Source: Cyanobacteria bacterium UBA3301
GTDB lineage: Bacteria; Cyanobacteriota; Vampirovibrionia; Gastranaerophilales; Gastranaerophilaceae
Reading direction: 5' to 3'
Assembly: GCA_002361485.1 (NCBI GenBank)
Contig: DESZ01000008.1
Coordinates: 1-64,000 of the forward strand
DNA: 64,000 bases
The translations under genes and the position numbers were made by a program. This document shows positions 51,115-59,628 of the stretch, piece after piece; the stretch's first letter is position 1, and every line of letters starts with the position of its first letter. The notes beneath the pieces were generated by a model, which worked only from the letters and a program-made list of their open reading frames with translations, was not told the DNA's origin and ran no database searches.

Positions 51115-52457
51115 TAATAATTATTTTTTTCTACATCAATCAAATAATGAATCATCTTTGACGGATTTTTATGCCAAGAACCGTTCCATTTATTTATAAT
51201 AATATCCGCAGGAGAAATTCCTTTATTTAGCATTGATTTTAATTCTTGGAGGAATAATTCTTCACCCGTTTGGGCTTCTTTTAAAGATTTTTCTGCAATT
51301 TGTACAATCTCTTTTGCATAATCAAGAATTTTTGAATGCTTTAATTCTGCCTGAAGTCCGTTTTTAGGGACATTATACCGCAATTCCGAAAAATCCTTAT
51401 ATTGAAGATGTTTGAACAAATCCTCACACTCACTCATCGCATTATTATCATACAAAATACCCTTATAAATCGCAGGTATTGCATATTTTAAACATCCGCC
51501 GACACAGTCATGATTTCTTATTTCTATAAAGTTTCTCAACCTTACCTCAGGGAAGCACAAATTTGCTTGAAGTTCGTAATCCTCTAACGACGGGCACAAA
51601 CCGTGATAACCCTCTTTTAAAAATTCCTCAAAAGTTATATTTCCATTAATCTCGACAGGCTGTCCTTCACGTTGAATAAATATCATAGGAGTTTTTAAAA
51701 CACAGTCGATATAATCCTCAAAAGAAAATTCTTCACTTATTTTTCCGGCAAAACCGCACCTATCATTATCGGTATTTATCCACGCAAGAGCCCTAAAGGA
51801 TTTATATCCCGTGTCTACTCCGCCTCTTATCGGAGAATTTGCAAACATTGCAGTCATAAACGGAGATAACTTATTTGCAAGCTTGTATTTTCGCATAGCA
51901 TCTTCTTCAGATTTAAAATCAATACAACATTGAATTCCTGCAGTCTCGCGCATCATAACATCTGACAATATACCCCACAAATAAGATGCCATTATTTTAT
52001 ACCGTCTTTTTGGAATTATGCGTATATTCTTGTTAGTAGTAATAGGAGATACACCGTAACTCAATAAACAAAAATCTTTCTCGCCAATCGCAGATTCCAA
52101 TTTTGAATTTATATTATCAATTTTTTCTTTCAATTTAAAAATAGTATTTTCCGGTTTTGTACTTATTTCGACCTGTGCTCCCGGCTCCAACGTAATAGTA
52201 TCATGCTCGTTAGCCAACCCTATTATATTCTTTTCGTCAACAATATAATCCCAATGATTTTTACCTGCGAATTTCGACAACAACGAGCATACACCTTCAC
52301 ATCCCCAATAATCGACGGCGCTATAGGTTTCAGTATTGACAGGCAGCCTTTCAAACTCCATCCCCACTTTGTAATCATAAGGTCTTGTATAACCTTTTGT
52401 ATATAAATTTAAAATTGCACTCCTATCTAATACGTCAGACTCTAGTTTTAACATCAT
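51111..52457 (-). CDS. gshA: Glutamate--cysteine ligase, plant/cyanobacterial GCS2-like type
   Basis: Makes gamma-glutamylcysteine from glutamate and cysteine with ATP, the first step toward glutathione. GMEFER (32-37), TLEPGAQVEISTKPE and ETAGIQCCIDFKSEEDAMRKYKLANKLSPFMTAMFANSP follow the plant-type/EgtA-like family rather than E. coli GshA. The double ATG at 52457/52454 follows AAAAGGG; the second is better spaced. No gshB is nearby, so the end product in this organism is uncertain. Confidence 0.88.
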   Translation of the reverse strand: MMLKLESDVLDRSAILNLYTKGYTRPYDYKVGMEFERLPVNTETYSAVDYWGCEGVCSLLSKFAGKNHWDYIVDEKNIIGLANEHDTITLEPGAQVEISTKPENTIFKLKEKIDNINSKLESAIGEKDFCLLSYGVSPITTNKNIRIIPKRRYKIMASYLWGILSDVMMRETAGIQCCIDFKSEEDAMRKYKLANKLSPFMTAMFANSPIRGGVDTGYKSFRALAWINTDNDRCGFAGKISEEFSFEDYIDCVLKTPMIFIQREGQPVEINGNITFEEFLKEGYHGLCPSLEDYELQANLCFPEVRLRNFIEIRNHDCVGGCLKYAIPAIYKGILYDNNAMSECEDLFKHLQYKDFSELRYNVPKNGLQAELKHSKILDYAKEIVQIAEKSLKEAQTGEELFLQELKSMLNKGISPADIIINKWNGSWHKNPSKMIHYLIDVEKNNYY

Positions 52458-52552
52458 TATCCCTTTTCAAATTCATAATATCATAACAATACTTAAAATA
52501 ACAAATAAAAAAATATATACATTACTCTGTGTATGATATTATAATCAGTAAG

Positions 52553-53386
52553 ATGAATTACTTTGAACGGGCAAGATACTTTAGAACAAAAAAAAGATTA
52601 GGTCAAAACTTCCTTATAGATGGGGAAGTTATTTCTGACATTTTAAATTATGCAAACATCACTGCCAATGATACCGTTATAGAAATCGGACCGGGAGTCG
52701 GATTTGTAACAGAACAACTGGTAAAACACGCCAAAAAAGTTATTGCAATCGAACTTGATGAAGAAGCAATAAAAGAACTAAAAAAATTAGATGCCCCGAA
52801 TTTAGAAATTATCCACAACGACATTTTAAAAACGGATTTATCAGCTCTATGCCAAGAAGATATAAAAATAGTTGCAAATATTCCATACTACATAACCAGC
52901 CCGATTTTAGCACATTTATTAGGGGAAATTGACGATTTAAAAAATAAAAATCGAGCAAAGATAAAAGATATTATTCTTATGGTACAGGAAGAAGTAGCTT
53001 TGAGAATGGTTGCAAATGAGAATTCACAAGGAAAACAATACGGACTTTTAACCATACTTTCGCAATTTTGGGCAGATGTAAAAATATTGAGAACGGTAGG
53101 CCGAAAATGTTTTTATCCTGCCCCTAAAGTAACATCGGCACTTGTCAAACTTGATGTGAGAAAAGAACCGCTGTTAAAATTATCTGATTATTCTCATTTT
53201 AGAAAAACAATACGCGCAGGCTTTGCACAAAGAAGAAAAAATATTAAAAATTGCTTATTACACGGAGGTTTCCCGAAAGAAAAAGTTTTAAACGCACTCT
53301 CAACATTAGGAATAGACGAAAATACAAGAGGCGAAAAACTATCAATTGAAACCTTTGGAAAATTATCAGAAGAATTGATTAAATAA
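52553..53386 (+). CDS. rsmA: 16S rRNA dimethyladenosine transferase RsmA (KsgA)
   Basis: Dimethylates two adjacent adenosines near the 3' end of 16S rRNA during 30S maturation. FRTKKRLGQNFLIDGEVISDI, IEIGPGVGFVTEQLV, VIAIELDEEAIKEL, VVANIPYYITSPIL and KVTSALVKLDV match the family. The ATG at 52553 is chosen because MNYFERARYF aligns better than the GTG eight codons upstream. TATAAT ends 7 nt before this ATG and no Shine-Dalgarno is present, so it may be leaderless. The 277-residue length is normal. Confidence 0.95.
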   Translation: MNYFERARYFRTKKRLGQNFLIDGEVISDILNYANITANDTVIEIGPGVGFVTEQLVKHAKKVIAIELDEEAIKELKKLDAPNLEIIHNDILKTDLSALCQEDIKIVANIPYYITSPILAHLLGEIDDLKNKNRAKIKDIILMVQEEVALRMVANENSQGKQYGLLTILSQFWADVKILRTVGRKCFYPAPKVTSALVKLDVRKEPLLKLSDYSHFRKTIRAGFAQRRKNIKNCLLHGGFPKEKVLNALSTLGIDENTRGEKLSIETFGKLSEELIK

Positions 53387-53400
53387 TTGCAGCTTAAATT

Positions 53401-54783
53401 CTAAACTCTGCCATAACAATCTTCATATCTTATTATATCATCTTCCGCAATATAATCGCCCTGTTGTACCTCTATTATTTTTAATTCTTCATCATAAGGG
53501 TTCTGAAGTGAATGTTTTGCTTTTACGGGAATATCAATGCTTTCCCCCGGTTTTAGGATATATTCATTGTCTTCTTTTATAACAAGAGCTGTGCCTTCTA
53601 ATACAACCCAATGTTCTGAACGATGATTATGTGATTGAATAGACAATTTTTGTTTTGGTAATACACAAATCGTCTTTGTTAAATACCCTTTGCCTCCATT
53701 CATACAAGTATAATAGCCCCAAGGTCTAAAAACAGTTTTATGTAATTTTGTCGCATCATTGGCTTTTAATTTTTCATACAATTTTTTGACATTTTGCGAT
53801 TTATCCATTTTACAAGCCATAATGGCATCTTCTGTTTCAACTAATACAATATCTTCCAAATCAGAAACAGCAACAAGCTCTTTTTGAGAATATATAAAAG
53901 AATTTTTAACATTCTCAACTACAACTTTACCTTCAAGAACATTACCGTTTTCGTCTTTATCCTTCGTTTCGTATAAAGATTTCCAAGAGCCTAAATCGTT
54001 CCAGTCTGATTGCAATTCAACGAGTGCAATCTTTTCAGATTTTTCCATAATTGCATAATCTACAGATATTGAAGGTAGATTTTCATAGATTCCGTAAGGA
54101 ATTTTAATGCCATCTGAATAATTAATTTTTGAAACTTGAGAATAAATATCCGAAGCATATTTTTCAAATTCTTCAATCAGGACAGAAATTTTCGCCATAA
54201 ACATTCCGCCATTCCAGTAGTAATTGCCATCTGATAAATATTTTTGGGCAGTTATTAAATTTGGTTTTTCGACAAATTTTTCTACTTTATAGCCGTCATC
54301 TATACTTGAAAGTGTTTTTATATAACCGTATCCTGTTTCCGGGTATGTTGGCTTAATTCCAAAAGTTACAATATAACCGTCGTTTGCAAGTTTTTGCGCT
54401 TGTTTTACACTTAGAGCAAACGCTGTATTATTTTTAATCAATTGATCTGAAGGCACAATAAGAACAACATCATCATCTGCAAAATTCTGCTTAAAATATT
54501 CTAAAGCTGCCGCAATTGCAGGGGCAGTGTTTTTTCCTTGCGGCTCAGCCAATATTATATTATCTTTGTTTATCTGATTTAATTGAAGTTTCATATCCTG
54601 ATAATGCATTACATTTGTAACCGCAATAATTTCTTCGGTAGAAACAAGACTATTCAACCTCATATAAGTTTGCTGTAAAAGACTAGACTCCTTATTAAAG
54701 CTCAAAAGTTGCTTAGGATACATATCTCTTGATAACGGCCACAATCTGCTTCCTGAACCACCTGCAAGTATAATAGCTTTCAT
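53401..54783 (-). CDS. manC: Mannose-1-phosphate guanylyltransferase/mannose-6-phosphate isomerase
   Basis: A bifunctional enzyme making GDP-mannose for surface polysaccharides or glycans. The nucleotidyltransferase domain begins with AIILAGGSGSRLWPLSRDMYPKQLL and includes FVEKPN. The C-terminal cupin has FRPWGYYTCMNGG, QSHNHRSEHWVVLEGTA and LKPGESIDIPVKAKHSLQNP, the type II isomerase. At 460 residues it is typical of AlgA/ManC. It heads no visible sugar cluster; the next same-strand gene upstream is a homocitrate synthase-like enzyme. Confidence 0.93.
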   Translation of the reverse strand: MKAIILAGGSGSRLWPLSRDMYPKQLLSFNKESSLLQQTYMRLNSLVSTEEIIAVTNVMHYQDMKLQLNQINKDNIILAEPQGKNTAPAIAAALEYFKQNFADDDVVLIVPSDQLIKNNTAFALSVKQAQKLANDGYIVTFGIKPTYPETGYGYIKTLSSIDDGYKVEKFVEKPNLITAQKYLSDGNYYWNGGMFMAKISVLIEEFEKYASDIYSQVSKINYSDGIKIPYGIYENLPSISVDYAIMEKSEKIALVELQSDWNDLGSWKSLYETKDKDENGNVLEGKVVVENVKNSFIYSQKELVAVSDLEDIVLVETEDAIMACKMDKSQNVKKLYEKLKANDATKLHKTVFRPWGYYTCMNGGKGYLTKTICVLPKQKLSIQSHNHRSEHWVVLEGTALVIKEDNEYILKPGESIDIPVKAKHSLQNPYDEELKIIEVQQGDYIAEDDIIRYEDCYGRV

Positions 54784-54809
54784 TTTAAATAAACATCCCC
54801 CTTATATAT

Positions 54810-56120
54810 TTATATGATATTCATCGGCACATGCAATTTTTGAGCTTCGACACGTTCCTTTATTGCGCCAATCGGTTCATAATACGGTGAAACCGTCATT
54901 ACTTTTGCTGCAATATCAGGATAATAATAAATAAATCTCAATTCACTTGTTGTAAGCGGTTTTTGCGTATGAACGTTTGCATAACGAACTAATTCAAGAA
55001 TATTTCTTGCCTCATGTTCATCTTTAAATTCAAGTTCAAGATTGTTATAAACGTTTCTAAACCCTTTGATACCGCCATATTCACCTGTGGTAATCATTCT
55101 TCCGGTTTCAATAATTTCAGGCTCTCCGCGCCCTAATTCTTCAAAATCATACAATTCATAATTTCTGCGGTCTTTTAAAGCTCCATCAGCGTGAATTCCC
55201 GATTCGTGAGCAAAGGCATTATCTCCGACCGCCGGTTGATTCATAGGGATTGGAACTCCGAAAGCATAAGCGGTATATTTCGCAATCTGCCAAGCTTTAT
55301 CAAGTTTTATGTTTTCATCAATTTTATATTTGCCTTTAAATCCCTCTGATTTCAAACATCCTAACAAACAGGAAACCAAATCAGCATTTCCGGCTCTTTC
55401 GCCCATACCGTTAATTGCGGTATTTATATAAGCATCAACGCCTGCATCAATTGCGGCTTTTGCTCCCGTTATAGAACAAGCTGCAGCCATCCCCAAATCA
55501 TTGTGGAAATGCAATTCGACAGGCATTTGAATTTCCTTTGCAATTCTGTATATTCGATCATATGTAGTAAGAGGATCTTCGCCGCCCAAAGTATCGCAAT
55601 ATCTAAAACGGTGGGCACCTGATTTTTTTGCCTCTTTTGCGTATTTTATTAAAAATTCTATATCACTTCTTGATGCGTCTTCCGCATTTACGCCAATAAT
55701 TCTTGCACCTTTATCAACCGCACATTCAACAGCTTCTTTTGTCATTTTGATAATATCATCAGGTGTTTTTTTACCTAGATATTTTCCGTTTATCATTTGT
55801 TCCGAAGTTGACTGAGACAAATTTACATATTTCAGTTCGGGAACATTTGCAAAAGACTGTTCTACATCAGACGCAATCCCTCTCATCCAACCAGATAACT
55901 TGGTAGTTGAAATTGCGCCTCGATTTACCAATTCCAAATTTGCATTCAAGTAATTCAATTCGTGCTTTGTTGTCGGGAATCCGAACTCCGATTGAGTAAT
56001 CCCCATACTGTCAAGCATCAGATTTATAATTGTTTTTTGTAATTTTGCTAAGCCTAAACGAGAGGTTTGAACACCATCTCTGTTTGTTACATCTACAAAA
56101 TATATCCTGTTATCTGACAT
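54810..56120 (-). CDS. Homocitrate/isopropylmalate synthase-like enzyme
   Basis: A HMGL-like TIM-barrel acyltransferase of 436 residues. DVTNRDGVQTSRL (metal and substrate binding), LHFHNDLGMAAACSI and NTAINGMGERAGNADL are the conserved segments. The C-terminus extends with HESGIHADGALKDRRNYELY, found in homocitrate synthase and LeuA-like enzymes. Substrate specificity (homocitrate, citramalate or isopropylmalate) cannot be set from sequence alone. It lacks a LeuA-type regulatory domain at the C-terminus. The ATG at 56120 has AGAGGA upstream and is preferred to an earlier TTG. Confidence 0.8.
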   Translation of the reverse strand: MSDNRIYFVDVTNRDGVQTSRLGLAKLQKTIINLMLDSMGITQSEFGFPTTKHELNYLNANLELVNRGAISTTKLSGWMRGIASDVEQSFANVPELKYVNLSQSTSEQMINGKYLGKKTPDDIIKMTKEAVECAVDKGARIIGVNAEDASRSDIEFLIKYAKEAKKSGAHRFRYCDTLGGEDPLTTYDRIYRIAKEIQMPVELHFHNDLGMAAACSITGAKAAIDAGVDAYINTAINGMGERAGNADLVSCLLGCLKSEGFKGKYKIDENIKLDKAWQIAKYTAYAFGVPIPMNQPAVGDNAFAHESGIHADGALKDRRNYELYDFEELGRGEPEIIETGRMITTGEYGGIKGFRNVYNNLELEFKDEHEARNILELVRYANVHTQKPLTTSELRFIYYYPDIAAKVMTVSPYYEPIGAIKERVEAQKLHVPMNII

Positions 56121-56195
56121 CACATTTCCTCTTTTTGAAACATTATAACACAGAATAATTTTCAAAGAATTTATTACTGAAAATAAAACATTTAT

Positions 56196-56654
56196 TTACG
56201 ATTTTTTTGAGTACTCTGCTAAATATTGTTCAAAAATTTCAACACTATCTCCGACCAATTCTACACAAGGCCTCTTTTTGTAATAAGCTTGATTTCGTTC
56301 AGAGGGAACAGGCGCTGTTGAAGTTTCGACACCTTGCAATAATTCTCTGCAAATTATACTTCCGTTTTTATCTTTAAACTTTTGAGCAAGCTCTTGAACA
56401 ATTTGGTACTGAGCTTTCTTATTTTCAGCAGTACTGTCAGAATTTGAAAACGCAAGTCCCGCTGCCATAAACATTCCGCTGACAGTTCCGCAAACCTCTC
56501 TCATTCTTCCCATTCCGCCGCCAAATGAAGATGCTATTTTCATTGCAGTTTCAAAATCCAGTCCGAGTTCTTCGCAAAAAACACCCAATACCGCCTGCGA
56601 ACAATTATAACCCGATTTGAATAATTCTTTTGCCTTTTCTGATTTTATGCTCAT
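56196..56654 (-). CDS. C_GCAxxG_C_C family redox protein
   Basis: A 152-residue protein with the family cysteines: NCSQAVLG, SSFGGGMGRMREVCGTVSGMFM (the GCAxxG-like loop), ICRELLQG and a last Cys in RPCVELVG. It is predicted to be redox-active and is often found near metal or oxidoreductase genes, but its substrate is unknown. It lies upstream of the homocitrate synthase-like gene on the same strand, about 75 nt away. Confidence 0.9.
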   Translation of the reverse strand: MSIKSEKAKELFKSGYNCSQAVLGVFCEELGLDFETAMKIASSFGGGMGRMREVCGTVSGMFMAAGLAFSNSDSTAENKKAQYQIVQELAQKFKDKNGSIICRELLQGVETSTAPVPSERNQAYYKKRPCVELVGDSVEIFEQYLAEYSKKS

Positions 56655-56887
56655 TAAATACCTCTTTATATTTACAATTTCAGCATTAGTATATCCGATA
56701 TCAAAATTATAAGCAACAATTCAATAAAACAATAAATGAATTATCAAAATAAATACATATTGCCATAGGACAGTTTTACCACTTCATACATTATATTAAA
56801 CAAGCTTAATAAAACTAAATATTTTTACAAAAAAAAATCAATTAATATCTAAAAGAATTTTTTATATATAAAACGGGGATTATATTT

Positions 56888-58786
56888 ATGAGATATGGGG
56901 ACTATGAGGTAAGACAAACCTCAATAACGAGTTTTGACAACACTCGCAAGGTAAAAAAAGCAGATAAAGAAAAAACATTTATACCTTTAGTACAAAAAAA
57001 AGAACCTGACGATGATAAGGTTCAGGGTTTCTATGTTGAATCATCAGACGATAAAGAAGCTAAAATCGCCGCCACTGCGGCAACAACAGCAGCTGCAGAT
57101 GATGATGATGACGACGATAAAGCAACAGATTCTGTAACTCCTGCAGATAATGATGATGATAATAAAACAGTAGAAGAACCTTCTGATACAGACGCACTAA
57201 AAGATGACGATAGCGATATTATGGATCATGAAGTTGACCCAAGCGTTAGAATTCATACAAACCAAAGCATTGCAAAACACAACGTAGCTGCAAACCCGAT
57301 TATGAACGCTTTAAATGATGCAGTATATCAAGATGTTGAAGACGGAGACGAAACAGGCAAAGCTTATGTTAACGCAATGGAAATGCTAAAAGATAACAAC
57401 GCCGAAAACGATCCGCTAACAGACGTAAATACAGACAACAAAGTATCTTTATATGGCAAAGTTGTTGGCGAAGTATCCGGTTACACACTAATAAATGATA
57501 CAAAACAAAAAATTACAAGCCATACTGAAAAAGTTGATTTTGGACTTACATGGGGCAAAAAATCAAAATCAGGAGCAGAAACAAAAACAATGTTCTATGG
57601 TTCTTATGTCAGAAATAAAGACGTCCTAAAATTATATACAAACGGAGAATCTGAGCCTGTACAAAATGAGCAAGATATAGCAACAACAGACGAGCAAGAA
57701 CCTGCTAATACAGATGAAACATTAAACGATGGAACAAATACAGAAGACAATCAAACTCTACCAACATCAATTGAAGAAGTAAGCCGAGACTTTAAACTTT
57801 TTGCTGCAGCAAAACACAAATTCAAAAACAAAGATGAATTAACTGCAGCAGCAACATTCTATAAAGACACTTCAACAGCATCAACTACAAATATAAAAAC
57901 AAAATACAATTCACATAAATATAATGCTTATGCTCAAGCAGATGTAACAATATATAAGGGTATAACTGAGACTGAAGAAACAAGTGAAAGAAAAAACACA
58001 GTCGTAACAAATTTAAAAGTCGGCTTTAACCCTGAAGCAGAAGAAGGCATTGATGACTATAATGCTATTATGAGCAATAAAGATCAGCAAGAAGAAAATC
58101 CTGTAACTGATAATCAATCAACAGACAATAATACCGAATTGGCAGAAACAAAAGTTGAAACAGAGGCTAAAACAGAAACAGACGAAAACCCATCAATTCC
58201 AAACACAAATGATACAATAACTCCGGAAGAAGATACTAAAACTCCTGCTCAAACAGATAATAAAAAATGGTCTAATATTAAAAATCCATACCTTATAACA
58301 AGAACCATTGCCGGAGAACCATCAACCGGTTTAGGCTTTGAACAATACTTTAAGAGAAAAACAGACGACTCAAGATTAACCTTAGGTTACTTTGCTCAAG
58401 GTTCAATCACCTATTCTAACGACGAAAAAGGCAACAAAAAACAAGATTACAATTTGGCTTTTGGTGGAAATTTAAAACACATTAAACGCTTTAATAACGG
58501 AATTTTAGAATCAAAAATAAAAATTCGCGACAAATACATCTTCGGGAAATCAAATATATTCACAGTAAGCGGGTCTGCAGAATATACAACACCGAAAATT
58601 AATGCCGAAGTTAACTTAGAATATATAAAAGTTCCGGCTTCAGAATATATAGGCATTGATGCAAGAGCATATTATAACATAAGTAAAAAAATCGGAGCAT
58701 TCATTGATGCCAATTATATTCACTTAAAAGAAACGGATATGATTAAAGGTACTACAATCCAAGCCGGAGTAATCATCAATATGTAA
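56888..58786 (+). CDS. Acidic repeat protein with C-terminal beta-barrel-like region
   Basis: A 632-residue orphan. The N-terminus (RYGDYEVRQTSITSFDNTRK) has no signal peptide. Residues 40-130 are extremely acidic and disordered, including a run of seven Asp. Three strand-rich blocks follow (about 185-255, 295-380 and 470-632), separated by Glu/Thr/Asn-rich linkers; the last ends in an amphipathic strand (TTIQAGVIINM), as in outer-membrane barrels. Ca2+-binding or adhesion is possible for the acidic part. How it reaches the envelope without a Sec signal is unclear. GGGG lies about 11 nt before the ATG. Confidence 0.65.
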   Translation: MRYGDYEVRQTSITSFDNTRKVKKADKEKTFIPLVQKKEPDDDKVQGFYVESSDDKEAKIAATAATTAAADDDDDDDKATDSVTPADNDDDNKTVEEPSDTDALKDDDSDIMDHEVDPSVRIHTNQSIAKHNVAANPIMNALNDAVYQDVEDGDETGKAYVNAMEMLKDNNAENDPLTDVNTDNKVSLYGKVVGEVSGYTLINDTKQKITSHTEKVDFGLTWGKKSKSGAETKTMFYGSYVRNKDVLKLYTNGESEPVQNEQDIATTDEQEPANTDETLNDGTNTEDNQTLPTSIEEVSRDFKLFAAAKHKFKNKDELTAAATFYKDTSTASTTNIKTKYNSHKYNAYAQADVTIYKGITETEETSERKNTVVTNLKVGFNPEAEEGIDDYNAIMSNKDQQEENPVTDNQSTDNNTELAETKVETEAKTETDENPSIPNTNDTITPEEDTKTPAQTDNKKWSNIKNPYLITRTIAGEPSTGLGFEQYFKRKTDDSRLTLGYFAQGSITYSNDEKGNKKQDYNLAFGGNLKHIKRFNNGILESKIKIRDKYIFGKSNIFTVSGSAEYTTPKINAEVNLEYIKVPASEYIGIDARAYYNISKKIGAFIDANYIHLKETDMIKGTTIQAGVIINM

Positions 58787-58857
58787 TTATCAATCTTTTT
58801 TTATTTTATGCTATATTATTCATGTTCTAAAAATTCAGCATAAGATAGGGAGAATAT

Positions 58858-59535
58858 ATGAAAAGGCTATTTTTAATCGGCTTAGTACTATTTAGTTTTA
58901 TTCAATCAACACAAGCTTCTCAAATATCATACGATAAAAGTGATTTTGCACCGATATACAGTGTCATTGACGATGCCTCATTTGATATTCGGTATTACTC
59001 TTCAAATAATTTTACAGGTAATAAGATAAACGGCTACAAAGCTCCAATAGCATATATGACGAAGCAATCTTTGCAAGCTTTATCAATAGCAGCGAATGAC
59101 CTGCGAAAACAAGGTTATCGATTACTTATTTGGGATTCATACAGACCCCAAAAGGCAGTAAATAATTTTGTAGAATGGATAAACAATCCTAAAGATGAAG
59201 GAGATAAATCATTTTATCCAAAACTAAAAAAATCAAATCTTATAGAAGGGAATTACATTGCAGAGAAATCAGGGCATACAAGAGGTTCAACAGTAGATTT
59301 AACTCTGATAAAAAAAGATGGTTCATTTGTTGATATGGGTGGAACTTTTGATTTGTTCTCAGAAATTTCCCATCCTGATTACAAAAAACTTACCAAAGAG
59401 CAAAAACGCAACAGAAAAATTTTGCATGACGCAATGATAAAAGCCGGCTTTAAAGGTATCGATTCCGAATGGTGGCATTATACATTGGAAAACGAGCCAT
59501 ATCCGGATACTTACTTTGATTTTGATGTTGAATAA
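58858..59535 (+). CDS. VanX/DdpX-like D-Ala-D-Ala dipeptidase
   Basis: An M15D zinc dipeptidase of 225 residues with a signal peptide (LFLIGLVLFSFIQSTQA). Zinc and catalytic motifs are SGHTRGSTVDLTL (His and Asp ligands) and SEWWHY (catalytic Glu and His ligand), with the Arg-containing WDSYRPQKAV before them. The export signal suggests it trims D-Ala-D-Ala or related muropeptides in the periplasm, as for DdpX-like recycling enzymes, rather than causing vancomycin resistance. No vanH or vanA gene is present. GGGAG lies about 6 nt before the ATG. Confidence 0.9.
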   Translation: MKRLFLIGLVLFSFIQSTQASQISYDKSDFAPIYSVIDDASFDIRYYSSNNFTGNKINGYKAPIAYMTKQSLQALSIAANDLRKQGYRLLIWDSYRPQKAVNNFVEWINNPKDEGDKSFYPKLKKSNLIEGNYIAEKSGHTRGSTVDLTLIKKDGSFVDMGGTFDLFSEISHPDYKKLTKEQKRNRKILHDAMIKAGFKGIDSEWWHYTLENEPYPDTYFDFDVE

Positions 59536-59557
59536 GAGTCAGATATATTACTATTTT

Positions 59558-59614
59558 TATAGTGATTAAATTTTATGTCTAATGTCTTTTTTTGCATAAA
59601 ACAAAATCACTATA
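59558..59614. repeat. Long nested inverted repeat between convergent genes
   Basis: TATAGTGATT (59558-59567) and AATCACTATA (59605-59614) are perfect 10-bp arms. Nested TTTTATG and CATAAAA arms sit inside, and the loop contains T7. It may serve as a transcription stop for vanX-like or tolC, although the T run is in the loop. Confidence 0.6.
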
Positions 59615-59628
59615 TAAAGGAGCAATTC

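Noticed and set aside
58787..58857. Intrinsic terminator made of TTATGCT/AGCATAA arms
   Set aside because: The arms are far apart and no T run follows; probably chance in AT-rich DNA.
58858..59535. Vancomycin-resistance gene cluster
   Set aside because: Only the VanX-like dipeptidase is present, with a signal peptide; no vanH or vanA gene accompanies it.
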